NCBI GenBank assembly: GCA_016297325.1
Contig: JAEDGW010000012.1
Span: 1-37,976, forward strand
Reading direction: 5' to 3'
Source of the DNA: Coprococcus sp.
GTDB taxonomy: Bacteria; Bacillota; Clostridia; Lachnospirales; Lachnospiraceae
DNA length: 37,976 bases
Part shown: positions 7,834-16,345 of the stretch, piece by piece
Position numbering within the stretch: the first letter of the stretch is position 1
Layout of the letters: every line of letters starts with the position of its first letter
Notes under the pieces: generated by a model
Databases searched by the model: none
Told to the model about the DNA's origin: nothing
The model's input: the letters and a program-made list of their open reading frames with translations, nothing else
Program-made: the position numbers and the translations under genes

Positions 7834-9393
7834 ATGAAAAAGATTACAAACAGACGAACTACGAGACTGACCAGGTTTATAGCTGTAATTATGGCTGTGC
7901 TGCTTATTGGAGGACTGGTTCCAGCACTTCCTGCCCGTGCCGGTTCTGATTTTACCGCAACTGGAGTGCAGGTCAGCATAAATAGTAATGTGCAGGTCAG
8001 CCGATCGTATGTAAAAATAACAGAGGGCGTATATACATTTAGTTCGATGTATGACAGTAACTATGTGCTTGATGTATATGGCGGCAATATATGGAATGGA
8101 ACAAATATTGCGGTTTACAAAAAAACAGGTGCCGACAATCAGAAATTCAGAATTGTCAATGTAAGCGGGTATTGGTACAAGATTGAGACCGCATCAAGAA
8201 GTGTTCTGGACGTCAAAGGCGGACAGGCTGGAAATGGTGTAAATGTTCAGCAGTGGGAATACAACGGAACTGATTCACAGTTGTTCCGTTTTTGCAAAAC
8301 CAGTTCAGGAACTTACATTATTGAGAATAAATTAGGATATGTTCTGGACATTGCGGGTGGAAAGGCTAAAGATGGCAAGAACATTCATACATGGACAATG
8401 CATGGCGGAAAGTCACAGCAGTGGATTTTGTCAAATGAATCTTTTGACGTTGTCACACCAGAGGGACAGCTTTCATGGGTAAATGAAGGAGTGTATACTT
8501 TAAAGTCTGCATATGACAGCAATTATGTACTTGATTTGTACGGGGCAAAAACAGCAAATGGAACAAATATTGCTGTTTACAAGAGTACCGGTGCAAATAA
8601 TCAGAAATTCAGGATAACAAAGGCTACATCATACTGGTATAAGATAGAAGCTGAGTGTGGTAAGGTGCTGGATGTCAAGGATGGTAAAAAGAGTAAGGGA
8701 ACAAACATACAGTTGTGGGAGTATAATGGAACTGATTCTCAGTTATTTTGCTTCTATAAGACATCAGCAGGAACGGTTATTATACAAAATAAGCTTGGGT
8801 GTGTGATTGATATATCCGGTGGAAAGGCGCTTGATGGCAAGAATGTCCATACGTGGAGATATCATGGTGGCAAGTCACAGCAGTGGATTTTGTCATCTAC
8901 AAATTTCAAGAAAAAAAAGGTTAAGAACACAAAGCTTAGCTATGGATTATACAGGAACAGTGCAGCGCGTGTAACATGTGGCTTTAATGGATATAAGACC
9001 ACTTCTGGAAAACATGAAGGAATAGATATCCACTACAAGATAGGTGCGCCAATCTATGCACTCACAGATGGAGTTGTAGTCAGGGTTGCATATGGTAAGT
9101 GCGGCAGAAGTGGACTTTCAACCATAGCAATTTACAATAAGGCTACAAACAAGACTGTTGTATACCTGCACAGTGCTCCTGCATCAGGCTTGAAAGCAGG
9201 ACAGACAGTGAAAAGAGGTCAGAGGATAGGTGTTGAATCATGGCGTGGAATAACAAGCTCAAGTGGAGCTCATACACATGTTGAAGTGCGAAATGGCCGC
9301 GTGGGTTACGCCGCAAAGTCAGTCAATGATTATAAATTGGATAATCCAAATCCTACAAGCTTTTGGAAGGGACAGGGTTACACAATAAACTAA
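7834..9393 (+). CDS. Secreted double ricin-type lectin / M23 (LytM-like) endopeptidase
   Basis: A 519-aa exported cell-wall hydrolase. A basic N-terminus and hydrophobic core end in ALPARA, a signal peptide cleaved near residue 36. Two tandem ricin B-type beta-trefoil units follow (about 66-201 and 220-355), with QKF, QLF and QQW positions equivalent to the QxW motif. The C-terminal M23 metallopeptidase has H394-x3-D398 (KHEGIDI) and H480-x-H482 (AHTHVEV), the zinc ligands, so it should cut peptide crosslinks in peptidoglycan. GGAGGG precedes ATG 7834 by 8 bp, favouring it over an in-frame upstream start at 7792. The Big2 gene follows after 38 bp. LytTR boxes lie upstream. It could act in wall remodelling or as a bacteriolysin against other cells. 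Confidence 0.92.
   Translation: MKKITNRRTTRLTRFIAVIMAVLLIGGLVPALPARAGSDFTATGVQVSINSNVQVSRSYVKITEGVYTFSSMYDSNYVLDVYGGNIWNGTNIAVYKKTGADNQKFRIVNVSGYWYKIETASRSVLDVKGGQAGNGVNVQQWEYNGTDSQLFRFCKTSSGTYIIENKLGYVLDIAGGKAKDGKNIHTWTMHGGKSQQWILSNESFDVVTPEGQLSWVNEGVYTLKSAYDSNYVLDLYGAKTANGTNIAVYKSTGANNQKFRITKATSYWYKIEAECGKVLDVKDGKKSKGTNIQLWEYNGTDSQLFCFYKTSAGTVIIQNKLGCVIDISGGKALDGKNVHTWRYHGGKSQQWILSSTNFKKKKVKNTKLSYGLYRNSAARVTCGFNGYKTTSGKHEGIDIHYKIGAPIYALTDGVVVRVAYGKCGRSGLSTIAIYNKATNKTVVYLHSAPASGLKAGQTVKRGQRIGVESWRGITSSSGAHTHVEVRNGRVGYAAKSVNDYKLDNPNPTSFWKGQGYTIN
8029..8898 (+). repeat. Internal duplication encoding two lectin units
   Basis: Two in-frame 408-bp segments (8029-8436 and 8491-8898) encode clearly related 136-residue units. 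They share DSNYVLD, NGTNIAVYK, WEYNGTDSQLF, GKN-HTW and HGGKSQQWILS. The DNA has diverged more than the protein, so the duplication is not recent. Confidence 0.85.
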
Positions 9394-9431
9394 TATAATA
9401 TCAACGTTTAAGAAGAAGGGATGATCAGACT

Positions 9432-10649
9432 ATGGTAAAAAAACACATAAGATCAAAACTGGCAAAGAGAATTGCCTGCACATTCCTTGCAGTCACCATG
9501 GCAGTTTCCGGATCAGTGTTTGCACCGAAGGCATTTGACGGATATGATGGAAAACTTGGTACGGTATGTGCAGAGGCGGCCACGGTGAAGCTGAATTACA
9601 GCAGCTGCCGGCTTGACAGAGGCCAGAGGCAGAATCTGTATGTAAATGGCACAAGCCAAACCGTCAGATGGAGCAGTTCCAACAAGTCAGTTGCTACAGT
9701 CGATGCATATGGATGCGTGACCGGAATCAAGAGGGGTACGGCCTATGTGACGGCAAAACTCAGCAATGGCAGAAGTTACAGATGTAAGGTTGTCGTATCC
9801 GGAAGGATACATATCCGCAAGAGCAGTGAGATGCTTTCAGATGGCAAGAGAATCTACATGCGTGAGAAATATGACAACAACTGGAACTATACCAACTGGC
9901 TGTACTCATACAATCCGGCGACAGGCAGGAAAGTAAAGCTTACGAACCTCAGATGCATGAGCCTGGATGATATCAAGGGCGGCTACCTGTACATAACAGC
10001 ACATGTCAGTGCCAATTCATCCACTGATTATATATACAGGGTGTCCAAAGACGGCCGTTCAAAGAAATGTCTGGGACAGGGCTCAGGTGCGAAGATCATC
10101 GGTAACTACATATATTACACTTATTACAGTTACAACAATCAGTATGGTACAGACAAAGGCGTGTACAGGATGAAACTGGATGGAACCGGTAAGACTCTCA
10201 TTTGCTACGGTTCTTATGAGCTCTGTGTGGCAAATAACCTGCTGGTCGGAATAAAAAGAGATTTTGGTAGCAACGGTCCTACAGAGGATACATATCTGAT
10301 ATATAACAGCGGCGTTGTGAAGAAGACCTACATATCATCTGCCTGCAGCGTCAATTGGTGGAAGAATCCATATGATGAAATAGAAAGGTATGCAAATGTG
10401 TGTAACAATGCATATGGATACACCTACACACAGAATGGCCTGAAATGTGGACTCGTCAGAAAGAGCGGCGGCGTGAGCAAGGTTGTGAAGACTTTTTCGT
10501 TCCGTATAAGTAAGATATATGATGCCGGAGAATATCTGGTTGTAGAGGGCTGTGGAACATATGGTGTAAAGATGGTTGTAGTATCAAAATCTGGTAAATC
10601 CATGAGGACGTTGTACAGCAGAGTTGCGGACAGGCAGTATATCCCATAA
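9432..10649 (+). CDS. Secreted Big2-domain protein with propeller-like C-terminus
   Basis: A 405-aa protein with a basic, hydrophobic signal peptide (about residues 1-30). A Big2 bacterial immunoglobulin-like domain follows, seen as VRWSSSNKSVATVDAYGCVTG and GTAYVTAKL. The remaining 280 residues show repeated YxxxxDG/Y-Y-Y strands (IYRVSKDGRSKK, VYRMKLDGTGK), resembling DUF5050-type beta propellers of secreted clostridial proteins. Such modules usually mediate adhesion or ligand binding. No catalytic motif is visible. It starts 38 bp after the lectin-M23 gene with no terminator between, so it is probably in the same LytTR-controlled operon. AAGAAGGG is the likely ribosome site, 11 bp upstream. 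Confidence 0.8.
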   Translation: MVKKHIRSKLAKRIACTFLAVTMAVSGSVFAPKAFDGYDGKLGTVCAEAATVKLNYSSCRLDRGQRQNLYVNGTSQTVRWSSSNKSVATVDAYGCVTGIKRGTAYVTAKLSNGRSYRCKVVVSGRIHIRKSSEMLSDGKRIYMREKYDNNWNYTNWLYSYNPATGRKVKLTNLRCMSLDDIKGGYLYITAHVSANSSTDYIYRVSKDGRSKKCLGQGSGAKIIGNYIYYTYYSYNNQYGTDKGVYRMKLDGTGKTLICYGSYELCVANNLLVGIKRDFGSNGPTEDTYLIYNSGVVKKTYISSACSVNWWKNPYDEIERYANVCNNAYGYTYTQNGLKCGLVRKSGGVSKVVKTFSFRISKIYDAGEYLVVEGCGTYGVKMVVVSKSGKSMRTLYSRVADRQYIP

Positions 10650-10730
10650 ATAACTGTTTAGCATAACCAACAAATATAAGATTAGGAAAATACGGAAAAA
10701 ATAGGATTTTTCATCCATAGAATCTTTCTT

Positions 10731-10782
10731 CCCCCGGAGAGACGGTGAGATATTCATCTCATCTTCTTCCGGGGGGGTTTTT
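10731..10782 (+). terminator. Terminator after the Big2 gene
   Basis: CCCCCGGA (10731-10738) pairs with TCCGGGGG (around 10768-10776), with an inner GTGAGAT/ATCTCAT stem. It is followed by TTTTT. A very strong hairpin that separates the M23-Big2 unit from the VWA-nagZ unit. Confidence 0.85.
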
Positions 10783-10808
10783 ATTTGTATAAAAATACGT
10801 ACTTATAT

Positions 10809-10872
10809 ATGTCAGATATATGTCAATTCATGTCATAAAATGCTAGTTTCAGATACCACTGTGTGATAGAAT
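10809..10872 (+). promoter_or_regulatory. Three ATGTCA boxes and weak promoter upstream of the VWA gene
   Basis: ATGTCA occurs at 10809-10814, 10820-10825 and 10830-10835, i.e. at 11- and 10-bp steps on one face of the helix. Eight bases on, TAGTTT (10844-10849), 17 bp and TAGAAT (10867-10872) make a promoter with a poor -35. This would suit an activator bound at the boxes. The regulator is unknown. Confidence 0.45.
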
Positions 10873-10928
10873 TATAGAAGAAAAATAACGCTTGGTTGTT
10901 GTGACAGACAAGAGAGGAGGATGAGGAT

Positions 10929-13331
10929 ATGATATGTAATGTATGTGGCAATAAACTGCCAGATAATGCCACAAGATGTAACGTGTGTGGCAATATAATG
11001 AACCCGAATGGCCCGGCCCAAGGCGGCCCGGGGATGCCGTATCAGATGGGAGGTCAGCAGGGAGGTCCGATGCAGGGCGGCCCGGGGATGCCATATCAGA
11101 TGGGAGGCCAGCAGGGAGCTCCGACACAGGGTGCCCCAGGAATGCCATATCAGATGGGAGACCAGCAGGGTGCTCCGACGCAGAAGGGCCCAGGAATGCC
11201 GTACCAGACCGGAGGCCAGCCGGATGCGCCTACGCAGAGAGGCCCAGGAATGCCATACCAGACCGGAGGACAGCAGGATGCTCCTACGCAGAGAGGCCCG
11301 GGGATGCCGTACCAGACTGGAGGTCAGCAGGATGTGCCTACGCAGAGAGGCCCAGGTATGTCGTACCAGACTGGAGGCCAGCAGGATGTTCCGACGCAGA
11401 GAGGTCCGGGAATGGGACCGCCACGTCCGGTGAATGGCCCTATGGGTGGTGGTCAACATGATGTACAAGGGGCGACATCTGGGAATATGCCACCGCAGAA
11501 AGGTGATAAAAAGTCTGGTAGCAAGACAGGATTTCTGATAGCCATGTCGGTAGTCATGTTCCTGCTTGTATGCGGTATAGGTGTGTGTATATATTTCCTC
11601 ACGAAGAACGGAAAGGGCACGGATGGAAATAGGACACAGGCTGCGGCATCGTCTGAAAGCTCAACAGATGAGGCGACAACCCAGTCGGCAGGTGACACTT
11701 CCACAGAAAAGAGTGGGAATGATCTGAGCGGTGGTGGCACAGAGTATGAGGCTCTCAATGTCTCCTCGATAACTGACAGCAGTTTTCCTCTGGTGGAGGT
11801 GACTCTCAGCGGACACGGAGATGTGGATGCGAAGAAGACTACCATCAAGGAGGACGGAGAGGATGTTGAGATCAAGGACATCCGAGATGACAACGGCAAG
11901 AAGGTGATCACGTACGTAGCCAACAATATTTCCGCCGGTGGCAAGGCCAGAAATATCCAGGTGACTGTGGACGGAAAAGAGATTAAGGCGGGAAAAGGCG
12001 CACAGCTTACATACAATGAGCCACAGCTTCAGACAGCGAATGTGACCATAGAATCCTGTGATGCGTCAAATTATCCTGAGGTCACACTTTATGTCACAGT
12101 GGAGAATGCGGATAGTGTAATACAAGGTTTGTCATCAGATAACTTTTACATTAAAGAGAAAATTTCAAATGGCAAGTATATTTATAAGGAAGTCACAGAG
12201 TCAGAGATGCTTGACAAGAATGCAGCGCTGAACATCTCGCTCATAGCAGACAAGAGCTCGAGTATATCGTACGACGATATGGACAAGATCAAGAGTGTTC
12301 TCAATGATTTTGTCGGAAATCTTCAGTATGATGCAGGAGACCGTGCGGAGCTTCTTGCTATTGATGATATATCCAGACAGATGTGTACATTTACAAATGA
12401 TTCTCAATTCCTGAAAAATGGAATATCAAGCATGTTTCCTGAGGGAATGACAGATCTCTATGAGGGTATGTACCAGGGTGTTCAGCATGTAATATATCAG
12501 GATGGAGCAAAGTGTGTGATCGCTTTCACAGATGGATATAATACAGTGGATTCCGGATATTCTGCACAGTCAGTCATAGATATAGCAAATATGTACGAGG
12601 TTCCTGTGTACGTGATCGGTGTTGGCTATGATGAAGGTTATGATACAACAGAGCTTCAGACAATTGCTGAGAGTACGGGCGGAAGATACTGGAATATAGA
12701 CGATCTGTATGATCTGAACGAGATATATCAGACCATATATACACAGCAGAAGCAGATGTACAAGATAGTGTATAACTGTGATGAGAGCGTAAAGCAGAGT
12801 TCCGAGAGAGATCTGGTTGTCAGCATGGTTGACGATACTTATTGTGCAAATGATCAGGAGAAAGTAACTCCTGTTACCGTGGATAAATCGGGAATCAACA
12901 AGACCCACTCAAGTAGATATGAGCTGGTGTTGGCGGACCTCTCATGGGAGGATGCAAATGTTGCGGCGAACATGGCGGGAGGTCACCTTGTTACGATAAC
13001 AAGCAAGGAAGAGGAAGATACTATCATATCCATGGCAGAGTCTCAAGGGGTTGATTATGTATGGCTTGGAGGATATACCGCTTACGACAGGGGCGGTGAT
13101 GTGTTTGGTCACTGGGTTACAGGTGAGGATTTCTCTTCGTACCAGCATTGGTGCAAAGACGAACCTTCCAGAACTGATAAGGATGGCGAGCCTGAGTGGT
13201 ATGTCATGCTGTGGAATGTGCCTAGTCTTGGAGGCTGGACATGGAATGATCAGAGAAATGATCCTGCATCGGTGCCAGGTCTTGAATATTTCAAGGGCAA
13301 GATGGCCTATGTTATAGAGTATGAGAACTAG
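10929..13331 (+). CDS. Zinc-ribbon, repeat, VWA and C-type-lectin membrane protein
   Basis: An 800-aa mosaic protein. It begins with a short zinc ribbon (CNVCGNKL and CNVCGNIM, two CxxC pairs), then 7.5 copies of an 18-residue Gly/Pro/Gln repeat (residues 28-162). One TM helix lies near 201-224. A Ser/Thr-rich linker and a beta-rich region (about 275-420) follow. Next is a von Willebrand A domain with an intact metal site: DKSSS near 441, MTDLYEG and AFTDGYN. The C-terminus is a C-type lectin-like domain (about 660-800) with WEDAN, WLGG, CKDEPS and WTWND. The ribbon and repeats are probably cytosolic, and VWA plus lectin outside. AGGAGG precedes the start. nagZ follows after 30 bp. Ligand unknown; adhesion is a reasonable inference. 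Confidence 0.9.
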   Translation: MICNVCGNKLPDNATRCNVCGNIMNPNGPAQGGPGMPYQMGGQQGGPMQGGPGMPYQMGGQQGAPTQGAPGMPYQMGDQQGAPTQKGPGMPYQTGGQPDAPTQRGPGMPYQTGGQQDAPTQRGPGMPYQTGGQQDVPTQRGPGMSYQTGGQQDVPTQRGPGMGPPRPVNGPMGGGQHDVQGATSGNMPPQKGDKKSGSKTGFLIAMSVVMFLLVCGIGVCIYFLTKNGKGTDGNRTQAAASSESSTDEATTQSAGDTSTEKSGNDLSGGGTEYEALNVSSITDSSFPLVEVTLSGHGDVDAKKTTIKEDGEDVEIKDIRDDNGKKVITYVANNISAGGKARNIQVTVDGKEIKAGKGAQLTYNEPQLQTANVTIESCDASNYPEVTLYVTVENADSVIQGLSSDNFYIKEKISNGKYIYKEVTESEMLDKNAALNISLIADKSSSISYDDMDKIKSVLNDFVGNLQYDAGDRAELLAIDDISRQMCTFTNDSQFLKNGISSMFPEGMTDLYEGMYQGVQHVIYQDGAKCVIAFTDGYNTVDSGYSAQSVIDIANMYEVPVYVIGVGYDEGYDTTELQTIAESTGGRYWNIDDLYDLNEIYQTIYTQQKQMYKIVYNCDESVKQSSERDLVVSMVDDTYCANDQEKVTPVTVDKSGINKTHSSRYELVLADLSWEDANVAANMAGGHLVTITSKEEEDTIISMAESQGVDYVWLGGYTAYDRGGDVFGHWVTGEDFSSYQHWCKDEPSRTDKDGEPEWYVMLWNVPSLGGWTWNDQRNDPASVPGLEYFKGKMAYVIEYEN
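11010..11414 (+). repeat. 54-bp in-frame tandem repeat in the VWA protein gene
   Basis: Seven full copies and half an eighth of a 54-bp unit, each encoding 18 residues of the form RGPGMPYQTGGQQDAPTQ. Later copies (from about 11190) are nearly identical at DNA level, while the first three differ more. Copy number could vary by slippage or recombination without breaking the frame. Confidence 0.9.
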
Positions 13332-13361
13332 CAGATGTACAGATAGAGAATGGAGAATTAT

Positions 13362-14678
13362 ATGAAGAAAATATTGGTTGTGCTCATGGCACTTGTGTTT
13401 GTGGCAGCCGGTGTATTTGGAATACTGACCCTTGGCGGAAAGGCTGGTGATCCGAAAGAGGCGGCGCAGACCACAGAAGCCGGTGATACATCAAAGGCTG
13501 ACGATGGATCTGGGGCTGGGGATTCTCAGGATACGAAAGATACTGAGTCCGGCAAAGCAGATAATAGCGGTGACAACACTTCCTCTGAAGTGGCTGGCGG
13601 TGAGGATACACAGGATCCTGCAGATCAGCCAGGATCCGCAGAAGGCTCGGATCTTGTCGAGAAGACACTGGCAGATATGAGCCTTAGAGATAAGGTGTGC
13701 CAGATGATGTTTGTGAGACCTGAGAGCATCACGGGAATTGACGTGGTGACTGCTGCAGGAGATACGACAAAGACCGCACTTGAGCAATATCCGGTGGGCG
13801 GAATAGTATATTTTGCGCAGAATATGGAGAGCAAAGACCAGGTCAAAGAGATGATAGACAATTCGCAGAGCTATAGCAAGGTCGGCCTTTTTATAAGTAC
13901 AGATGAGGAAGGCGGAATGGTAAACCGTCTCATGAACACTGTGGGAACCACATATATAGATTCCATGTACAATTACAAGGATGAGGGAACACAGAAGGCA
14001 CATGACAACGCGTATACCATTGCCAGTGACATGGCGGCTCTGGGATTCAACATGGATTTTGCCCCGGTTGCAGATGTGTGGTCAAATCCAGACAACACAG
14101 TTATAGGCGAGCGTGCTTACAGCGATGATTACAGCCAGGCTGCGGAACTTGTAGGCAGTGCGGTCAAAGGATTTGAGGATGGTGGAGTCATGTGTACCCT
14201 GAAGCATTTTCCGGGACATGGAGACACCGCAGAAGATTCCCATTACAGCAGTGCTTACGTGAGAAGGACAAAGGATGAGATCATGGCGGATGAGATGCAG
14301 CCATTTACAGCGGGAATAGAGGCCGGTGCAGAATTTGTGATGGTTGGTCATCTCATAGTGCCGGACATAGATGAACTTCCGGCTACACTTTCTTACAAGA
14401 TAACAACAGAGATGCTCAGAGATGAGATGCATTTTGAAGGAATTGCCATCACGGATTCTCTGGCCATGAGCTCCATAGCGGACAACTACGGCGTGGGTGA
14501 GTCTGCTGTTATGTCGATCAAAGCGGGAATAGACATGCTCCTTGATCCTACAGATATAGACACCGCGATCGATGCTGTGGTTCAGGCAGTTGAGAGTGGA
14601 GATATCACTGAGGACAGGATAAATGACAGTGTGAGGAAGATACTTACTCTCAAGGAAAAGCACGGGCTGCTGAAGTGA
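13362..14678 (+). CDS. nagZ: Secreted GH3 beta-N-acetylhexosaminidase (NagZ-like)
   Basis: About 438 aa. A hydrophobic N-terminal segment (residues 3-26) acts as signal or anchor. An 80-residue Ser/Thr/Asp/Gly-rich linker follows, then a glycoside hydrolase family 3 barrel. Diagnostic motifs are FISTDEEGG, DFAPVADV, the NagZ-specific KHFPGHGDT...DSH loop carrying the acid/base His-Asp pair, and ITDSLAMSSI with the nucleophile Asp. It should release N-acetylglucosamine from peptidoglycan fragments outside the cell. The ATG at 13362 has GGAGA 5 bp before it; the ATG at 13350 overlaps that ribosome site and is less likely. It lies 30 bp after the VWA gene, so the two form a unit. Confidence 0.9.
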   Translation: MKKILVVLMALVFVAAGVFGILTLGGKAGDPKEAAQTTEAGDTSKADDGSGAGDSQDTKDTESGKADNSGDNTSSEVAGGEDTQDPADQPGSAEGSDLVEKTLADMSLRDKVCQMMFVRPESITGIDVVTAAGDTTKTALEQYPVGGIVYFAQNMESKDQVKEMIDNSQSYSKVGLFISTDEEGGMVNRLMNTVGTTYIDSMYNYKDEGTQKAHDNAYTIASDMAALGFNMDFAPVADVWSNPDNTVIGERAYSDDYSQAAELVGSAVKGFEDGGVMCTLKHFPGHGDTAEDSHYSSAYVRRTKDEIMADEMQPFTAGIEAGAEFVMVGHLIVPDIDELPATLSYKITTEMLRDEMHFEGIAITDSLAMSSIADNYGVGESAVMSIKAGIDMLLDPTDIDTAIDAVVQAVESGDITEDRINDSVRKILTLKEKHGLLK

Positions 14679-14714
14679 TAGACCTGCCGACGTAGTATTC
14701 AATACTATTTAACC

Positions 14715-14743
14715 TTGTTATATATATTGCATTGTGGTAAAAT
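14715..14743 (+). promoter_or_regulatory. Predicted promoter of fabF
   Basis: TTGTTA (14715-14720), 17 bp, TAAAAT (14738-14743): 4 of 6 and 5 of 6 matches to the sigma-A consensus. The start codon is 50 bp downstream. This gives fabF its own transcript, apart from fabD-fabG. Confidence 0.6.
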
Positions 14744-14793
14744 TACTATATCTGTGATGCAGAAAAGAGTATATAAAAATTACGAGGTATGAG

Positions 14794-16029
14794 ATGAAGA
14801 GAGTTGTTGTAACAGGAATGGGTGCAGTGACACCTATAGGTAACAGTGTAGAAGAGTTCTGGGAGAATATAAAGAAGAATACAGTTGGTATCAGCGAGAT
14901 CACCAAGTTTGATGTCAGTGATTACAAGTGCAAGCTTGCCGCTGAGGTAAAGAATTTTGATCCTAAGCAGTATATGGATCCTAAAGCCGCAAGACGTATG
15001 GAGCCATTTTGCCAGTATGCGATCGCAGCTACAGGCGAGGCTATAAAGGATGCAGGCCTTGATCTGGAGAAAGAGGACAGAACAAGGATCGGAACCTGTA
15101 TAGGAAACGGTCTTGGCGGTGTGGCTACTATAGAGAAGGAGCACAAGAAGGTCGTAGAGGGCAAGGCTAACCGTGTAAGTGTTATGATGGTGCCTATGAT
15201 GATCTCCAACATGGCTGCAGGCAATGTAGCTATACAGTTCGGCCTTGAAGGCAAATGTACAGACATAGTCACAGCGTGTGCCACAGGAACAAACTCCATA
15301 GGTGAGGCATACAGATATATACAGGCCGGTGAGGCTGATGTCATGGTAGCAGGAGGCGCAGAGTCACCTATCTGTGAGACAAATGTGTCAGGATTTATCT
15401 CCATGACAGCACTGTCAAGTGCAGAGGATCCGATGAGAGCATCTATTCCATTTGACAAGGACAGATGTGGATTCGTCATCGCAGAGGGCGCAGGAGTCGT
15501 TGTACTTGAGTCACTTGAGCATGCTCAGGCGAGAGGTGCACAGATACTGGCTGAGGTAGTTGGCTATGGTTCAACATGTGATGCATATCACATCACATCC
15601 CCTAAGGAGGATGGAAGCGGCGCTGGCCGTGCCATGAAGCTTGCCATGGAGGAGGCTGGTATCGCACCTGCTGATGTTGATTACATCAATGCCCATGGAA
15701 CAAGTACACATCACAATGATCTGTTCGAGACCAGAGCGATCAAGTATGCTATGGGCGATGATGCTTACAATGTGAACATCAATTCAACAAAGTCCATGAT
15801 AGGCCATCTGTTCGGTGCAGCTGGTGCAGTTGAATTTATCACATGTGTTAAGTCCATAGAGGATTCATACATCCATCCTACAGTTGGTCTCCGTGAGACA
15901 GAGGGTGAGATGGACCTGAATTACACCATGGGAGAGGGCGTACATAAGGATATAACATATGCACTCAGCAATTCCCTTGGATTTGGCGGACACAATGCAA
16001 GTATTCTTGTGAAGAAGTACGAGGCATAG
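14794..16029 (+). CDS. fabF: Beta-ketoacyl-ACP synthase II FabF
   Basis: Condensing enzyme that elongates acyl-ACP with malonyl-ACP in type II fatty-acid synthesis. The 411-aa thiolase-fold protein has active-site Cys162 in TACATGTNS, His301 in NAHGTSTHHND, Lys333 in STKSMIGH and His338. The N-terminus VVVTGMGAVTPIG and the C-terminal NSLGFGGHNASI are standard. GAGG lies 6 bp before the ATG. In many Clostridia fabF follows fabG directly; here it is separated by the signalling and surface blocks and has its own promoter and terminator. Confidence 0.97.
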   Translation: MKRVVVTGMGAVTPIGNSVEEFWENIKKNTVGISEITKFDVSDYKCKLAAEVKNFDPKQYMDPKAARRMEPFCQYAIAATGEAIKDAGLDLEKEDRTRIGTCIGNGLGGVATIEKEHKKVVEGKANRVSVMMVPMMISNMAAGNVAIQFGLEGKCTDIVTACATGTNSIGEAYRYIQAGEADVMVAGGAESPICETNVSGFISMTALSSAEDPMRASIPFDKDRCGFVIAEGAGVVVLESLEHAQARGAQILAEVVGYGSTCDAYHITSPKEDGSGAGRAMKLAMEEAGIAPADVDYINAHGTSTHHNDLFETRAIKYAMGDDAYNVNINSTKSMIGHLFGAAGAVEFITCVKSIEDSYIHPTVGLRETEGEMDLNYTMGEGVHKDITYALSNSLGFGGHNASILVKKYEA

Positions 16030-16071
16030 GACAACAACTCAGAATAGTTTATTATAGACGATAACGAAGAT

Positions 16072-16150
16072 AAGACACTGGAAAGAAAAGTGATATATCC
16101 TGTCAGGCTGGCAGGGAACATATCAAAACGCTTTCTGGTGTCTTATTTTG
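16072..16150 (+). terminator. Long-hairpin terminator after fabF
   Basis: AAGACAC (16072-16078) pairs with GTGTCTT (16138-16144) and GAAAG (16081-16085) with CTTTC (16131-16135). GATAT/ATATC and CCTG/CAGG stems lie further in. ATTTTG follows. The stem is unusually long for a terminator. The rest of the 316-bp gap to the next gene holds only that gene's promoter. Confidence 0.65.
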
Positions 16151-16246
16151 TATGGCCTGATGATATGTGCCGTGGTGCCCTTTTTGATAGAATGTGTTTT
16201 TGCCGTTTACATCTCCGAAAAAAATTGTGCTATTTGTCGGTTTTGG

Positions 16247-16275
16247 TATACAGATTTCAAATATAATAGTATAAT
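16247..16275 (+). promoter_or_regulatory. Predicted promoter of the CbiT-like gene
   Basis: TATACA (16247-16252), 17 bp, and a perfect TATAAT (16270-16275). A second TATAAT begins at 16262. The start codon is 70 bp downstream. Confidence 0.5.
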
Positions 16276-16345
16276 ATAGCTAATTGCATGCGAAAAATGT
16301 TAAGTTATGATTGGTTGGTGTGAAAGAACAAGGAGGGTTATGGTT

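Noticed and set aside
11010..11414. CRISPR array
   Set aside because: Repeats are contiguous, in frame and without unique spacers.
11008..11433. Long alternate-frame open frames in the 54-bp repeats
   Set aside because: They are by-products of the repeat, with Arg-rich low-complexity products. The main frame has domains on both sides.
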